Positions 8,266-16,611 of a stretch of 64,000 bases of DNA are shown piece by piece (position 1 is the stretch's first letter; every line of letters starts with the position of its first letter). This DNA is from Alicyclobacillus sp. SP_1 (GTDB lineage: Bacteria > Bacillota > Bacilli > Alicyclobacillales > Alicyclobacillaceae): positions 62,001 to 126,000 of the forward strand of contig NZ_JAMCCX010000039.1 in NCBI RefSeq assembly GCF_024706985.1, read 5' to 3'. The notes under the pieces were generated by a model. That model searched no databases and was not told the origin of the DNA. It saw nothing but the letters and a program-made list of their open reading frames with translations. The translations under genes were made by a program, and so were the position numbers.

Positions 8266-8589
8266 ATGTCACCTCCAATTTGTAAAACGACTCTATCTCC
8301 TTCTCAAACAAGCTCAGCCATAATACACAGTCCCTTCATACAGTTCTTTCATTTCCACATGATAGCATGTCTTGAGCGGCTTAAGACATCAGACGCAGCG
8401 CCTGTTGGCATTGTGTTAGCGCCGCGCACGAAGAAGCGTTTGACACGGTCAGCGCCGACATACTGCAAAATCCTGCGCACCGTTCATAGCGTGTTCATAT
8501 TCGAGCGATATACTGGGAAGACAATAGTTTGCCATACGCTCATCCGCCTCCCAGCGGCTGATGCAGAGAAAGAAGGGACCCGCGAAACA
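8266..8589 (+). promoter_or_regulatory. Region upstream of the response regulator gene
   Basis: 324 bases without a gene. The left part holds the upstream region of the GNAT remnant. The right part holds the response regulator promoter (listed separately) and an untranslated leader of about 70 bases ending in GAAGGGA before the ATG at 8590. A reading frame open from 8221 runs into the regulator but has no protein-like character and no ribosome site. Confidence 0.5.
8482..8514 (+). promoter_or_regulatory. GTTCATA direct-repeat box and -10 of the response regulator promoter
   Basis: GTTCATA (8482-8488), four bases, GTTCATA (8493-8499), nine bases, then -10 TATACT (8509-8514). The 11-base repeat period and its place over the -35 position match the layout of PhoB/OmpR-type activator boxes. 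No good -35 hexamer is present, which fits activator dependence. The same box at the same spacing occurs before the ABC exporter genes on the opposite strand (12304-12336). Confidence 0.7.
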
Positions 8590-9264
8590 ATGGCTGTTGT
8601 GTTGGTTGTGGACGATGAAGAGCATATTCGAGAACTCGTCGCACATTATCTTCGCCGGCAGGGCATGGCAACGCTTGAGGCTGAGAATGGCGTTCAGGCA
8701 CTCGGGATTTTGAATGCACACCGGATCGATCTCGTCGTACTCGACATCATGATGCCCGGAATGGATGGATGGGAATTGTGCACGGAAATCCGTCGGGGAG
8801 GCTCGTTACCGGTTCTGATGTTGACCGCTAAAGGGGAAACGATGCAAAAGGTGAGGGGACTACGCCTCGGTGCAGACGACTATATGGTGAAGCCGTTCGA
8901 GCCGGAGGAGTTGATCGCCCGCGTCCAAGCTTTGCTGCGCAGATACCGAATTGTCACAGAACAGGTCGTACAAGTGGGGCAGGTATCGCTCGACGCAAAG
9001 GAGCGCATGGTGACTTGCCGTAGTCTTTCCGTCTCACTGCCACCCAAGGAATTCGATTTACTGTTCAAGCTGATGAGCTATCCTGGGCGAACACTGTCCC
9101 GAGACGAACTGATTGAATCCGTTTGGGGCTACGACTTTGATGGCGATGAGCGGACGGTCGATGTTCACATTAAGCGCCTTCGCGACAAATTCCCGGAAGA
9201 CCTCAGTGCATGGCGCGTGGTCACCGTGCGTGGATTGGGCTACCGACTGGAGGAACTCTCTTGA
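8590..9264 (+). CDS. OmpR/PhoB-family response regulator
   Basis: 224 residues. The receiver domain (1-120) has the acidic pair DDE (8-10), phospho-acceptor Asp52 in VVLDIMMPGMDG, Thr in LMLTAKG and Lys in YMVKPFEP. The C-terminal winged helix (about 130-224) has LPPKEFDLLFKLMSYPG, LSRDELIESVWGYDFDG, RTVDVHIKRLRDKF and VRGLGYRL. It should bind direct repeats of about 11 bases; a matching box lies in its own promoter and in that of the facing ABC exporter. The ATG at 8590 is chosen because the receiver fold starts there; an open frame from 8221 is not coding. Its stop overlaps the kinase start. Confidence 0.95.
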   Translation: MAVVLVVDDEEHIRELVAHYLRRQGMATLEAENGVQALGILNAHRIDLVVLDIMMPGMDGWELCTEIRRGGSLPVLMLTAKGETMQKVRGLRLGADDYMVKPFEPEELIARVQALLRRYRIVTEQVVQVGQVSLDAKERMVTCRSLSVSLPPKEFDLLFKLMSYPGRTLSRDELIESVWGYDFDGDERTVDVHIKRLRDKFPEDLSAWRVVTVRGLGYRLEELS

Positions 9265-10358
9265 GCCGCGAAGCGCTACGCAGGCGAGTCAAACAATTCG
9301 GACTCATCTCATCCTGGTGGATTTTGGGGTTGGTCGGCATCGGTAGTGTCTACTCGCTATCATTTTTACTTACCGCATGGCTCACTTCTCGGTTTCACTG
9401 GGTACTTGGGATGTATCTGCGTGACATGACAACACTCGGCATGACTCTCCTCCTGCTGGTCATTCTCGGCACTGCGGTTCATCGATTGGTTCGGCCGCGA
9501 CAGCGACTCCTGTGGCAGTCACTGATCGAAGCGCTTCGAAATATGTCCAAAGGCAACTTTGATGTTCGCTTGAATGTGGACATGATTCGAGGAGAGCCAG
9601 GAGGACAGGAACACCCCATTCGCCTCCTTGTCCACAGTATTAATAATATGGCGCAAGAATTGGCGGAGCTCGAACAGATGCGTCAGGAATTCATTTCAAA
9701 TGTGTCGCACGAAATTCAATCCCCCCTGACCTCCATTCAAGGCTTTACCGCTGCTATACGACAAGGGAACTTGTCTACCGAGCAGCAGGAACACTATCTC
9801 AATATTATCGAAGCGGAAAGCAAACGATTGTCACGGTTGAGCGACAACCTGTTGAAGTTGACGTCCCTTGAGTCCGGGTATCACCCGTATCACGCGGAGC
9901 CCTACAGGCTAGACCGACAAATTCGAGATATCGTTTTAGCTTGTGAGCCAACATGGTCGGACAAACACATTCAAGTGCAGGTTGAAGCACCTTCTGTCGA
10001 AATTTGTGCGGACAAAGACTTGTTGAGCCAAGTATGGGTGAACATCCTATCCAATGCGATTAAATTCACACCCGAACAAGGCTTCATTGACATTTCCGTA
10101 CACGTATCCGCGGAAGGGGTAGTGGTAAGCATCACGGATACCGGGATGGGCATGACGGAAGAGGAGCAAGAGCGGGTTTTTGAACGATTTTACAAGGCCA
10201 ATACGTCCCGTGTGACCTCTGGTGCCGGACTAGGATTGTCTATTGTGAAAAAAATAGTCGACTTACACCACGGCACAGTGCAGGTGGTGAGCGCCGTCAA
10301 CGGCGGATCGACCTTCACCGTCTCTCTACCCCGCGCGCAGACACCACTCCTGTCGTAA
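9261..10358 (+). CDS. Sensor histidine kinase, probably intramembrane-sensing
   Basis: 365 residues from a TTG start that overlaps the regulator stop as TTGA, with GGAGG 7 bases upstream. Two membrane helices (about 18-40 and 56-76) are separated by only about 15 residues outside the cell, so there is no room for an extracellular sensor domain. A HAMP-like linker follows, then the dimerisation helix with phospho-acceptor His150 in NVSHEIQSPLTS, and the ATPase domain with N box NILSNAIKFTPE, DTGMGM, FERFYKAN and GAGLGLSIVKKI. It pairs with the regulator upstream. Kinases of this type in Firmicutes often sense envelope stress together with an ABC transporter, which fits the neighbouring exporter. 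Confidence 0.93.
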   Translation: MSREALRRRVKQFGLISSWWILGLVGIGSVYSLSFLLTAWLTSRFHWVLGMYLRDMTTLGMTLLLLVILGTAVHRLVRPRQRLLWQSLIEALRNMSKGNFDVRLNVDMIRGEPGGQEHPIRLLVHSINNMAQELAELEQMRQEFISNVSHEIQSPLTSIQGFTAAIRQGNLSTEQQEHYLNIIEAESKRLSRLSDNLLKLTSLESGYHPYHAEPYRLDRQIRDIVLACEPTWSDKHIQVQVEAPSVEICADKDLLSQVWVNILSNAIKFTPEQGFIDISVHVSAEGVVVSITDTGMGMTEEEQERVFERFYKANTSRVTSGAGLGLSIVKKIVDLHHGTVQVVSAVNGGSTFTVSLPRAQTPLLS

Positions 10359-10411
10359 AGCGGATGGGAGTGGTGTGCTCAGCCGCGTATTCGGTTGCGG
10401 CGGCCCATCCG
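10341..10411. terminator. Inverted repeats between convergent kinase and ABC permease genes
   Basis: Two overlapping pairings are possible: ACACCACTCC (10341-10350) with GGAGTGGTGT (10367-10376), and CGGATGGG (10361-10368) with CCCATCCG (10404-10411). Neither has a clear U-run. They lie exactly where both convergent transcripts must end. Confidence 0.4.
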
Positions 10412-10420
10412 ATGAGGACT

Positions 10421-11239
10421 TTATGCGCGCCGCATATAGTTGCGAACCGTTAGTGGTGCAAAGATCAACACGACCACGGCGGCACCGATGAGTGAGATGC
10501 CCAGATTGCTGCCGATGGTGCCGCTGTCAGCGAGTTCGCGCACGGCGCTGACCAGGTGAGAGAGCGGATTGATGTGGACGAACCATTGTAGCCAATGCGG
10601 CATGGTCTTGACTGGTACAAAGGCATTGGAGAGAAAGGTGAGCGGAAACAAAATGAGCAGTGAGATTCCTTGCACACTAGAGGCTGTGCGAGCAATCACG
10701 CCAAAGAACGCGAATATCCAACTCATTGCCCATGCGCATACAATGACCAGTACGGCGGCAACAGCCACATGACCGAGTCCTCCGCTTGGGCGATATCCCA
10801 GGATGTATCCCATCGTAAAGGTAAGTGTTGTGGCAATCGCATATCGAATGGTGTCGGCCAGCAGTGCCCCGGCGAGCGGAGCGATACGCGCAATGGGCAG
10901 AGACTTGAACCGGTCGAACACGCCCTTATCCATGTCTTCTCGCAGTTGAACACCGGTCACAACCGAAGTGGTAATGACGGTCTGAACAAGGATACCAGGA
11001 ATAATCACCGGTAAATAACTGTGAACATTCCCGGAAATAGCTCCACCAAAGATATAGGTGAACATCAACGTGAAAATGAGGGGCTGCAATGTGACGTCTA
11101 TAAGTTGCTCTGGCGTACGGCGAAGTTTCAAGAGCCCTCGATACGCCATGGTCAAAGAGTTTTGTACCGACTGGCCTAGGCTCACGCGGTTTTTTAACAA
11201 AGGCTCGACCTCTGGCAAAATGGCTTGTTGGCTACTCAT
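10421..11239 (-). CDS. ABC-2 type exporter permease (DrrB-like)
   Basis: 272 residues with six predicted membrane helices after a cytoplasmic N-terminus of about 55 residues. Typical ABC-2 features: RTPEQLIDVTLQPLIFTLMF at the first helix, PGILVQTVITTSVVTGVQLR, MDKGVFDRFKSLPIARIAPL (the coupling element between helices 2 and 3), and LLILFPLTFLSNAFVPVKTM near the C-terminus. It ends with RNYMRRA. Its start overlaps the stop of the ATPase gene as ATGA, so the two are made together. By homology it exports hydrophobic drugs or lipids; the substrate is not known. Confidence 0.92.
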   Translation of the reverse strand: MSSQQAILPEVEPLLKNRVSLGQSVQNSLTMAYRGLLKLRRTPEQLIDVTLQPLIFTLMFTYIFGGAISGNVHSYLPVIIPGILVQTVITTSVVTGVQLREDMDKGVFDRFKSLPIARIAPLAGALLADTIRYAIATTLTFTMGYILGYRPSGGLGHVAVAAVLVIVCAWAMSWIFAFFGVIARTASSVQGISLLILFPLTFLSNAFVPVKTMPHWLQWFVHINPLSHLVSAVRELADSGTIGSNLGISLIGAAVVVLIFAPLTVRNYMRRA

Positions 11240-12264
11240 GATAGAAACTCCTCCTCGCTGGCTGCACCCTCCGGTGTCTTTCCTAAATTCTGCCCCGTGT
11301 CGTGTCCTGTGATGGTTAAAAACACTTCATCAAGCGTCGGCTTTTGCACACTCATTTCAGCCAGGCCAATCCCTGACTCACGGAAATACAGAAGTAAATC
11401 AGTCACCCGGTCTGCATCGGCCATTGGAGCCGTAATTCCTCCTGCTTCTGAGGAGACGATGGCCTTCACGCCGAGTACCTTTTCAATCATCCGGCACGCA
11501 CTTTGAATTTCTGCTGCATTCTTGAGCTGCAGTTGCAAAGAGGATGTACCGACCGACATTTTCAACTCATCCACGGTCCCTTCGGCAACGACTCGACCGT
11601 GGTCGATGACGGCGATACGGTCCGCTAGTTGATCGGCTTCGTCCAGATACTGTGTGGTTAACAGTACGGTCGATCCCGTTTTCACCAATCTTCGAATCGT
11701 GTCCCACATCTGGGATCGTGTACGGGGGTCAAGCCCAGTGGTCGGTTCATCGAGAAAGATAAGCGGCGGTTGGGCGATTAAACTCGCTGCTAAATCCAAC
11801 CTGCGACGCATGCCTCCAGAGAACTTCTTGAGCGGTCGTTTCGCCGCTTCCACCAAATCGAATTCCTCCAACAATTCTGCCGCTTTCCGCTTCGCGTCCG
11901 AACGACTAAGCCCGAGTAGTCTGGAAAAAATCACAAGATTTTCGGTGGCACTTAATGTTTCATCGACAGAGGCATATTGTCCCGTCACGCCAATCAGCTG
12001 ACGAACACGGTACGGTTCTCGCACGACGTCATGCCCGAAGATGCGCGCAGTCCCCGCGTCTGGCTTTAATAATGTGGCAAGCATGCGAATGGTAGTTGTC
12101 TTTCCGGCCCCGTTGGGGCCGAGTACGCCGTAAATGGTCCCTGTGCGAACCTGCATATGAATCCCATCCACGGCCCGATGAGTGCCGAAGCTTTTGACCA
12201 AACTTTCTGCCTCGACAGCCCACATGGATTCACGCTTTATCTCGCTGTTGCTCGCGCGGCTCAT
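11236..12264 (-). CDS. ABC exporter ATPase (DrrA-like)
   Basis: 342 residues. Walker [15 protein letters not shown], the Q-loop region in [12 protein letters not shown], signature [15 protein letters not shown], Walker [13 protein letters not shown] and a switch His replaced by Gln in [11 protein letters not shown], as is common in the DrrA group. A C-terminal domain of about 90 residues ends with [16 protein letters not shown], also DrrA-like. The start ATG at 12264 has GGGAGGAAC 8 bases upstream. The frame stays open to 12438, but that stretch contains the promoter box and is not coding. Makes a homodimer on two copies of the permease. Probably controlled by the response regulator encoded on the other strand. 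Confidence 0.94.
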   Translation of the reverse strand: MSRASNSEIKRESMWAVEAESLVKSFGTHRAVDGIHMQVRTGTIYGVLGPNGAGKTTTIRMLATLLKPDAGTARIFGHDVVREPYRVRQLIGVTGQYASVDETLSATENLVIFSRLLGLSRSDAKRKAAELLEEFDLVEAAKRPLKKFSGGMRRRLDLAASLIAQPPLIFLDEPTTGLDPRTRSQMWDTIRRLVKTGSTVLLTTQYLDEADQLADRIAVIDHGRVVAEGTVDELKMSVGTSSLQLQLKNAAEIQSACRMIEKVLGVKAIVSSEAGGITAPMADADRVTDLLLYFRESGIGLAEMSVQKPTLDEVFLTITGHDTGQNLGKTPEGAASEEEFLS

Positions 12265-12303
12265 CTCTGTTCCTCCCCATCCACTCTTCTTCGTTCCTTC
12301 CGC

Positions 12304-12336
12304 ACAATAACGGAGGTTTATGAACGCCGTATGAAC
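12304..12336 (-). promoter_or_regulatory. GTTCATA direct-repeat box and -10 of the ABC exporter promoter
   Basis: Minus strand: GTTCATA (12336-12330), CGGC, GTTCATA (12325-12319), nine bases, then -10 TATTGT (12309-12304). Box sequence, 11-base period and the nine-base gap to the -10 are the same as in front of the response regulator gene. Predicted start near 12297, about 33 bases before the ATPase ATG. Confidence 0.7.
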
Positions 12337-12454
12337 ATCGGCATCTAGGGTTCTCGGCGATAGAGGTGGCCACGGCGAATCGAGAAGGGAGAACACGATT
12401 CGCCGAATCTCACAAATACCATTTGAACATTCATGCAACGCTCGTGATTTAGAC

Positions 12455-12460
12455 TATACT
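12455..12460 (+). promoter_or_regulatory. Candidate -10 box of acsA
   Basis: TATACT, with a start expected near 12467 and a leader of about 115 bases to the ATG at 12582. No good -35 hexamer is seen at the right spacing. The region 12265-12581 otherwise holds only the divergent ABC promoter. Confidence 0.35.
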
Positions 12461-12581
12461 GTGCTTATACGTAACTTTCAGAGAACAGAGACAGCTTCTT
12501 GTGTCATGCTGCTTGAGCACTATGCCGCCTTGCTGTCGTGTTGACTCTATTCCATTCTGTTTGTACGAGGTGACGATTGTT

Positions 12582-14537
12582 ATGCCGACAGAACTCCCTC
12601 CCTTTATCAGCAATTCTCTTCCTATTCATCCATCAGATGCGTACAGGAACACATCATTTATCTCGTCCGAAGCAGAGTACGCAGCGCGCTATCAGCAATC
12701 ACTTGAGCACCCTGAGGCTTTTTGGTCGGACATCGCAGCCGAACTTCGATGGTTTCATCCGGCAAACACAGTCATCCAAGGTGCCCTGCCGGACTTCGCA
12801 TTTTTCCCTGGAGGAAAAATAAACGTCTGCGACAACTGTGTGGACCGCCATGCCGAACACCCAAATACGAGAAATAAAGTCGCTCTGTTTTTTGAAGGTG
12901 AGCGCGGCGAGCGCTCGTCCTTAACGTACGCGCAACTCCATCGCGAAGTATGCAAATTTGCGAACGTGCTTCAATCCTTGGGACTTCGTTCCGGAGATGT
13001 GGTAAGCGTTTACATGCCTAATTCACTAGAGACCTACGTTGTATTGCTCGCTTGCCTTCGCAGTGGAATCATCTACAATACGGTGTTTGCGGGGTTTTCA
13101 GCAGAAGCTTTGCACGAACGGGTAGTCGCCAGCGGTGCGAAAGCGGTCATCTGCGCCAATGGTAGCTATCGCCGAGGCAAAATCATTGCCTTAAAGGAGA
13201 CGGTAGACGCCGCCTTGGCGCGCGATACGCAAGTGGAACACGTGGTTGTCTGTCATCATGTACCTGACCTAGACACGCCGATGACTCCCGTTCGAGATGT
13301 GGATTATGGCGAACAGATGGAGCGAGCTTCCGCCGACTTTCCAGCGCTCCCGCTCGATCCGAATGACCCCGGTTTACTCATTTTCACGAGCGGAACAAGC
13401 GGAAAACCGAAAGGCATTGTTCACGCTGGCGGAGGGTTTCTGCTCGGCACATACGCGTACACAAAATACCAACTCGATCTCCACGCGGAAGATGTCTACT
13501 GGAACACAGCAGACATTGGCTGGTTGACGTCTCACATCTTCGTACTCGTTGGCGGCCTCGCACTCGGCACCACAACCCTGCTGTATGAGGGGGCCATCGA
13601 TTATCCGCACCCAGGTCGTCTCTATGAAATGGTCGAACGCTATCAAGTCAACAAACTTTTTTCCGCTCCGACGGCTTACCGGATGCTCTTAAAACACGGC
13701 TCCCGTCTCGCCCAACAATACGACTTATCCCATGTGACCTTGCTCGCATCGGTCGGCGAACCGCTCAATCCCGAGGCGTGGAACTTCATGCGCAGCATTT
13801 TTGGCGATGGCAAGGTCGTCATTAACAACACGTGGGGTCAAACAGAGACGGGCGGCACTCCGCTCGCATCTCTGCCGGGTGCCGTATCCATGAAACCTGG
13901 GAGTTGCGGCGTACCGTTTTTCGGTCACCACCTCGACATTGTGGACGGCGACGGCCAGCCAGTGCCCGCAGGTACGCCTGGCTATCTTGTCATTCGAAAT
14001 GCCTTTCCGAGTTTGGCGAGAGACATTTTTGGCGATCACAATCGGTATCTGTCTTCCTACTTCCGCCAAGTCCCTGGCGCCTACTTTACGGGAGACAGCG
14101 CCGTCCGAGACGCTGATGGGCACTACTGGGTACTGGGTCGCGTGGATGACGTCATCAACGTCTCCGGCCACCGCATCAGCACGATGGAAATGGAAAGTTC
14201 GCTGATTGCACACCCAGCCGTAGTCGAAGCGGCAGTCGTGGGGCAACCGGATGACATTCGCGGCCAAGTGCCAGTCGCTTTCGTGACACTCGATGCGCGT
14301 TTTGCAGCCGAAGAGGCGTTGTCGAAGGAACTGATGGCTAAGGTCGTTTCCGACATCGGGTCGTTCGCACGACCAGCATCTATCCATTTTGTCAGCGCTA
14401 TGCCAAAGACGCGGTCTGGAAAAATTATTCGCCGAATGCTTCGCGAAATCATTCAGACTGGCGAGGTGCGAGGAGACGTAACGGGGCTGGAGGACAGCGA
14501 CATTCTCGACCAGTTGCTTGACGACATGCGCGGTTAA
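12582..14537 (+). CDS. acsA: Acetyl-CoA synthetase-type acyl-CoA ligase
   Basis: 651 residues, the normal Acs length. Adenylate-forming enzyme: acetate (or propionate) plus ATP and CoA to the acyl-CoA. Motifs: P-loop-like LIFTSGTSGKPKGIVH, A5 WGQTETGG, A7 YFTGD, A8 YWVLGRVDDVINVSGHRIST, and the C-terminal A10 PKTRSGKIIRR whose Lys is the usual acetylation site. An N-terminal ACAS_N block (FWSDIAAELRWF, PGGKINVCDNCVDRH) is present. The tryptophan that limits the acyl pocket cannot be placed with certainty, so propionate or a slightly larger acid remains possible. The ATG at 12582 has GAGGTGA upstream; longer frames have no ribosome site. Confidence 0.88.
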   Translation: MPTELPPFISNSLPIHPSDAYRNTSFISSEAEYAARYQQSLEHPEAFWSDIAAELRWFHPANTVIQGALPDFAFFPGGKINVCDNCVDRHAEHPNTRNKVALFFEGERGERSSLTYAQLHREVCKFANVLQSLGLRSGDVVSVYMPNSLETYVVLLACLRSGIIYNTVFAGFSAEALHERVVASGAKAVICANGSYRRGKIIALKETVDAALARDTQVEHVVVCHHVPDLDTPMTPVRDVDYGEQMERASADFPALPLDPNDPGLLIFTSGTSGKPKGIVHAGGGFLLGTYAYTKYQLDLHAEDVYWNTADIGWLTSHIFVLVGGLALGTTTLLYEGAIDYPHPGRLYEMVERYQVNKLFSAPTAYRMLLKHGSRLAQQYDLSHVTLLASVGEPLNPEAWNFMRSIFGDGKVVINNTWGQTETGGTPLASLPGAVSMKPGSCGVPFFGHHLDIVDGDGQPVPAGTPGYLVIRNAFPSLARDIFGDHNRYLSSYFRQVPGAYFTGDSAVRDADGHYWVLGRVDDVINVSGHRISTMEMESSLIAHPAVVEAAVVGQPDDIRGQVPVAFVTLDARFAAEEALSKELMAKVVSDIGSFARPASIHFVSAMPKTRSGKIIRRMLREIIQTGEVRGDVTGLEDSDILDQLLDDMRG

Positions 14538-14573
14538 GCGCGAGTCTTCTCAGATGTCTTATATCCATGGATT

Positions 14574-14600
14574 TTGCGGCGCCGAGTCGTGGCGCCGCAA
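14574..14600. terminator. Hairpin between acsA and the lipoprotein gene
   Basis: Perfect 10-base stem TTGCGGCGCC / GGCGCCGCAA with a 7-base loop, placed between convergent genes. No U-run on the plus side; the minus side continues AATCC. Confidence 0.55.
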
Positions 14601-14620
14601 CGGACACAGTGCGAGTTGAC

Positions 14621-15175
14621 TCAAGACAACAACATGGGAATGGCCGACTTCATCGCCGTTGTCGCCTTTTTCCCGCCGCTCAAATTCAGGTTCATGAGTT
14701 GTACGCTGGTACCTTGCACCATCCATGAAGCCGCTACCAACTCCCCGTCTGCATTGAACGACTCTGTGATTGTTCGGCCATCCATGCGGACAGTTCGATT
14801 GACCGATCCGCCACCAACCTCTACCTTTCCACCCATTTCAATCACTTGGAATGCTGTGTTGGCTGTGTGGTTCGTCAGCGAAAAGGACAACTGCTTTACG
14901 ACACTGTTTCCATCAGCGGGCGATACAGAAGGACTCTCCACGGTCCATCCACTCGTCAATTGAGGATACACAATCTTGAAGGACACTTTGTCTTGGTACG
15001 CGTGTAGAGGAGAGGTGACAGTGTCCGATACGGCCTTTGACGAAGTCGTGCCCACATTGGCATTATGGTTTCCAGAGGTATGCACGCCGCACCCCGCTAA
15101 GACACAAACACTCACAAGAGATAGCGATAACGTTGCAAATTTCTGCTTTGGAAACTTGGCCAAAATCATGTTCAC
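14621..15175 (-). CDS. Lipoprotein of unknown function
   Basis: 184 residues. A type II signal peptide (KFPKQKFATLSLSLVSVCV then lipobox LAGC) predicts a lipid-anchored protein on the outer face of the membrane. After a Ser/Asn/Thr-rich spacer the mature part has beta-strand character: VSFKIVYPQLTSGWTVES, LSFSLTNHTANTAFQVIEMG and a Gly-rich turn KVEVGGGSVNRTV. I do not recognise a named domain. The start is taken at GTG 15175 because GGAGG lies 7 bases before it; ATG 15169 is the alternative. Divergent from the desaturase gene. Confidence 0.75.
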   Translation of the reverse strand: MNMILAKFPKQKFATLSLSLVSVCVLAGCGVHTSGNHNANVGTTSSKAVSDTVTSPLHAYQDKVSFKIVYPQLTSGWTVESPSVSPADGNSVVKQLSFSLTNHTANTAFQVIEMGGKVEVGGGSVNRTVRMDGRTITESFNADGELVAASWMVQGTSVQLMNLNLSGGKKATTAMKSAIPMLLS

Positions 15176-15412
15176 ACCCATGCCTCCATTCCGTCTGCTC
15201 AATCAAGCGGGTGATGCCAAAAGGCCATGAGATTTTAAAAGGCACAAACGATGCCCCTTGCTGAATACCCCGAAATGTGCCATACTGGGTACTGTGGTTC
15301 ATTTTATCCCGCCATCACCTAAGGTAGCATAGTTTATGGAAATCGGCTACCGCCTCTTGTCTCTCCTCCCTGTTTCTTCTCGGTTTTGTTTGTAAGAGAA
15401 AGGATGCCAATT

Positions 15413-16447
15413 ATGAAAATGATGCCAAACGCAAGCGAATGGAAGTCGGACATCGCTCCGTACGCGTTGCCAAGTCGGTCTAGAAGTAGTTTGCAATTTA
15501 TTGGTAATATCATCCCTTATCTCCTGATTGTTGCAGCTGCGTATTTCTCCTACTCTATTTCTCTGTGGATATCCGTCGCACTCAGCATTGCCGCAACTGC
15601 CTTTCTGGTGCGAATTTTTATTATGTTTCACGATTGCACACACCACGCATTTTTTCGCAGCAGACGTGCCAATACAGTTTTTGGCGTTATCACGGGCTTA
15701 CTCACGTTTTTTCCTTACTATAGGTGGAAGAATGAGCACTGGATTCACCATGCTACCAGCGGCAATCTCTCGCGCCGCGGCACCGGAGATATTTGGACCT
15801 TAACGGTGGAAGAGTACCAGTCCCGCTCCAAATGGCAGCAAAGATTCTATCGCCTGTACCGCAATCCTTTCGTTATGTTTGGACTCGGTCCATTGCAACT
15901 CTATTTAGTCGAATACCGATACAACACGAAAGGTGCCCGACCTAAGGAGCGTTGGAACACGCACTTGACCACCGCTGCTTTAGCCCTCATTGTGGCAACT
16001 TTGTGCTACTTCTTCGGCTGGAAAGAGGTCTTAATCATTCAAGGGACCATGTTGTACCTTGCAGGAATGATTGGTATTTGGCTCTTCTATGTGCAACATC
16101 AATTCGAAGACACGTACTTTGAGAAAGACGAAGAGTGGGAATATGTGAATGCGGCGTTGGAAGGGAGTTCTTTCTATAAACTTCCCAGAGTCCTGCAATG
16201 GGTGACAGGGAATATTGGATATCATCACATCCATCACCTCAGTCCACGCATACCCAACTACTACCTTGAAAAGGCTGCAAAAACATGTACTTCGTTGCAA
16301 AATGTTCCATCGGTTACCCTGGCCACCAGCCTAAAATCTTTGAATTTCCGCCTGTGGGATGAGTCGCAAAAACAATTTGTAGGCTTCCGAAAAGTCCATC
16401 ATAGCATTCGCTTAGCGAGACGTGCTCGACGAATCCAAAAAGCATAA
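15413..16447 (+). CDS. des: Membrane acyl-lipid fatty acid desaturase
   Basis: 345 residues; close in pattern to Bacillus subtilis Des (delta-5 acyl-lipid desaturase). Three histidine boxes bind the di-iron centre: HDCTHH, HWIHHATSGNLSRRGTGDIW and GYHHIHHLSPRIPNYYLE. Membrane pairs flank them (IIPYLLIVAAAYFSYS, LWISVALSIAATAFLVRIFI, ALALIVATLCYFFGW). It inserts a double bond into membrane lipid acyl chains, usually when temperature falls. No DesK/DesR pair lies next to it. ATG 15413 has AAAGG 9 bases upstream; ATG 15404 abuts that site. A TTG-led frame from 15386 is not supported. Confidence 0.92.
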   Translation: MKMMPNASEWKSDIAPYALPSRSRSSLQFIGNIIPYLLIVAAAYFSYSISLWISVALSIAATAFLVRIFIMFHDCTHHAFFRSRRANTVFGVITGLLTFFPYYRWKNEHWIHHATSGNLSRRGTGDIWTLTVEEYQSRSKWQQRFYRLYRNPFVMFGLGPLQLYLVEYRYNTKGARPKERWNTHLTTAALALIVATLCYFFGWKEVLIIQGTMLYLAGMIGIWLFYVQHQFEDTYFEKDEEWEYVNAALEGSSFYKLPRVLQWVTGNIGYHHIHHLSPRIPNYYLEKAAKTCTSLQNVPSVTLATSLKSLNFRLWDESQKQFVGFRKVHHSIRLARRARRIQKA

Positions 16448-16547
16448 GCGGCCACGGTGCTCACGCTTTAATAGCAACACCCAGTGTCCACCCATTCGCC
16501 GTGAAGCCTGACTAGCGGCGCGAAGAATCTTGACAGCGGTATATGGA

Positions 16548-16600
16548 AAACGCATCCTACACTGGCGGCCTCTAGAGCCGCCGTGTGGCAGGATGCGTTT
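16548..16600. terminator. Strong bidirectional terminator hairpin
   Basis: Outer stem AAACGCATCCT (16548-16558) with AGGATGCGTTT (16590-16600), inner stem GGCGGC (16564-16569) with GCCGCC (16577-16582). It lies between the convergent desaturase and aldehyde dehydrogenase genes and has T-rich flanks on both sides. Confidence 0.8.
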
Positions 16601-16611
16601 GATTGTGTTGC

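Noticed and set aside
8221-8589. 123-codon N-terminal extension of the response regulator
   Set aside because: It crosses the promoter and its direct-repeat box, lacks a ribosome site, and the receiver fold starts exactly at 8590.
12265-12438. 58-codon extension of the ABC ATPase
   Set aside because: Contains the exporter promoter box; the ATG at 12264 has a strong ribosome site.
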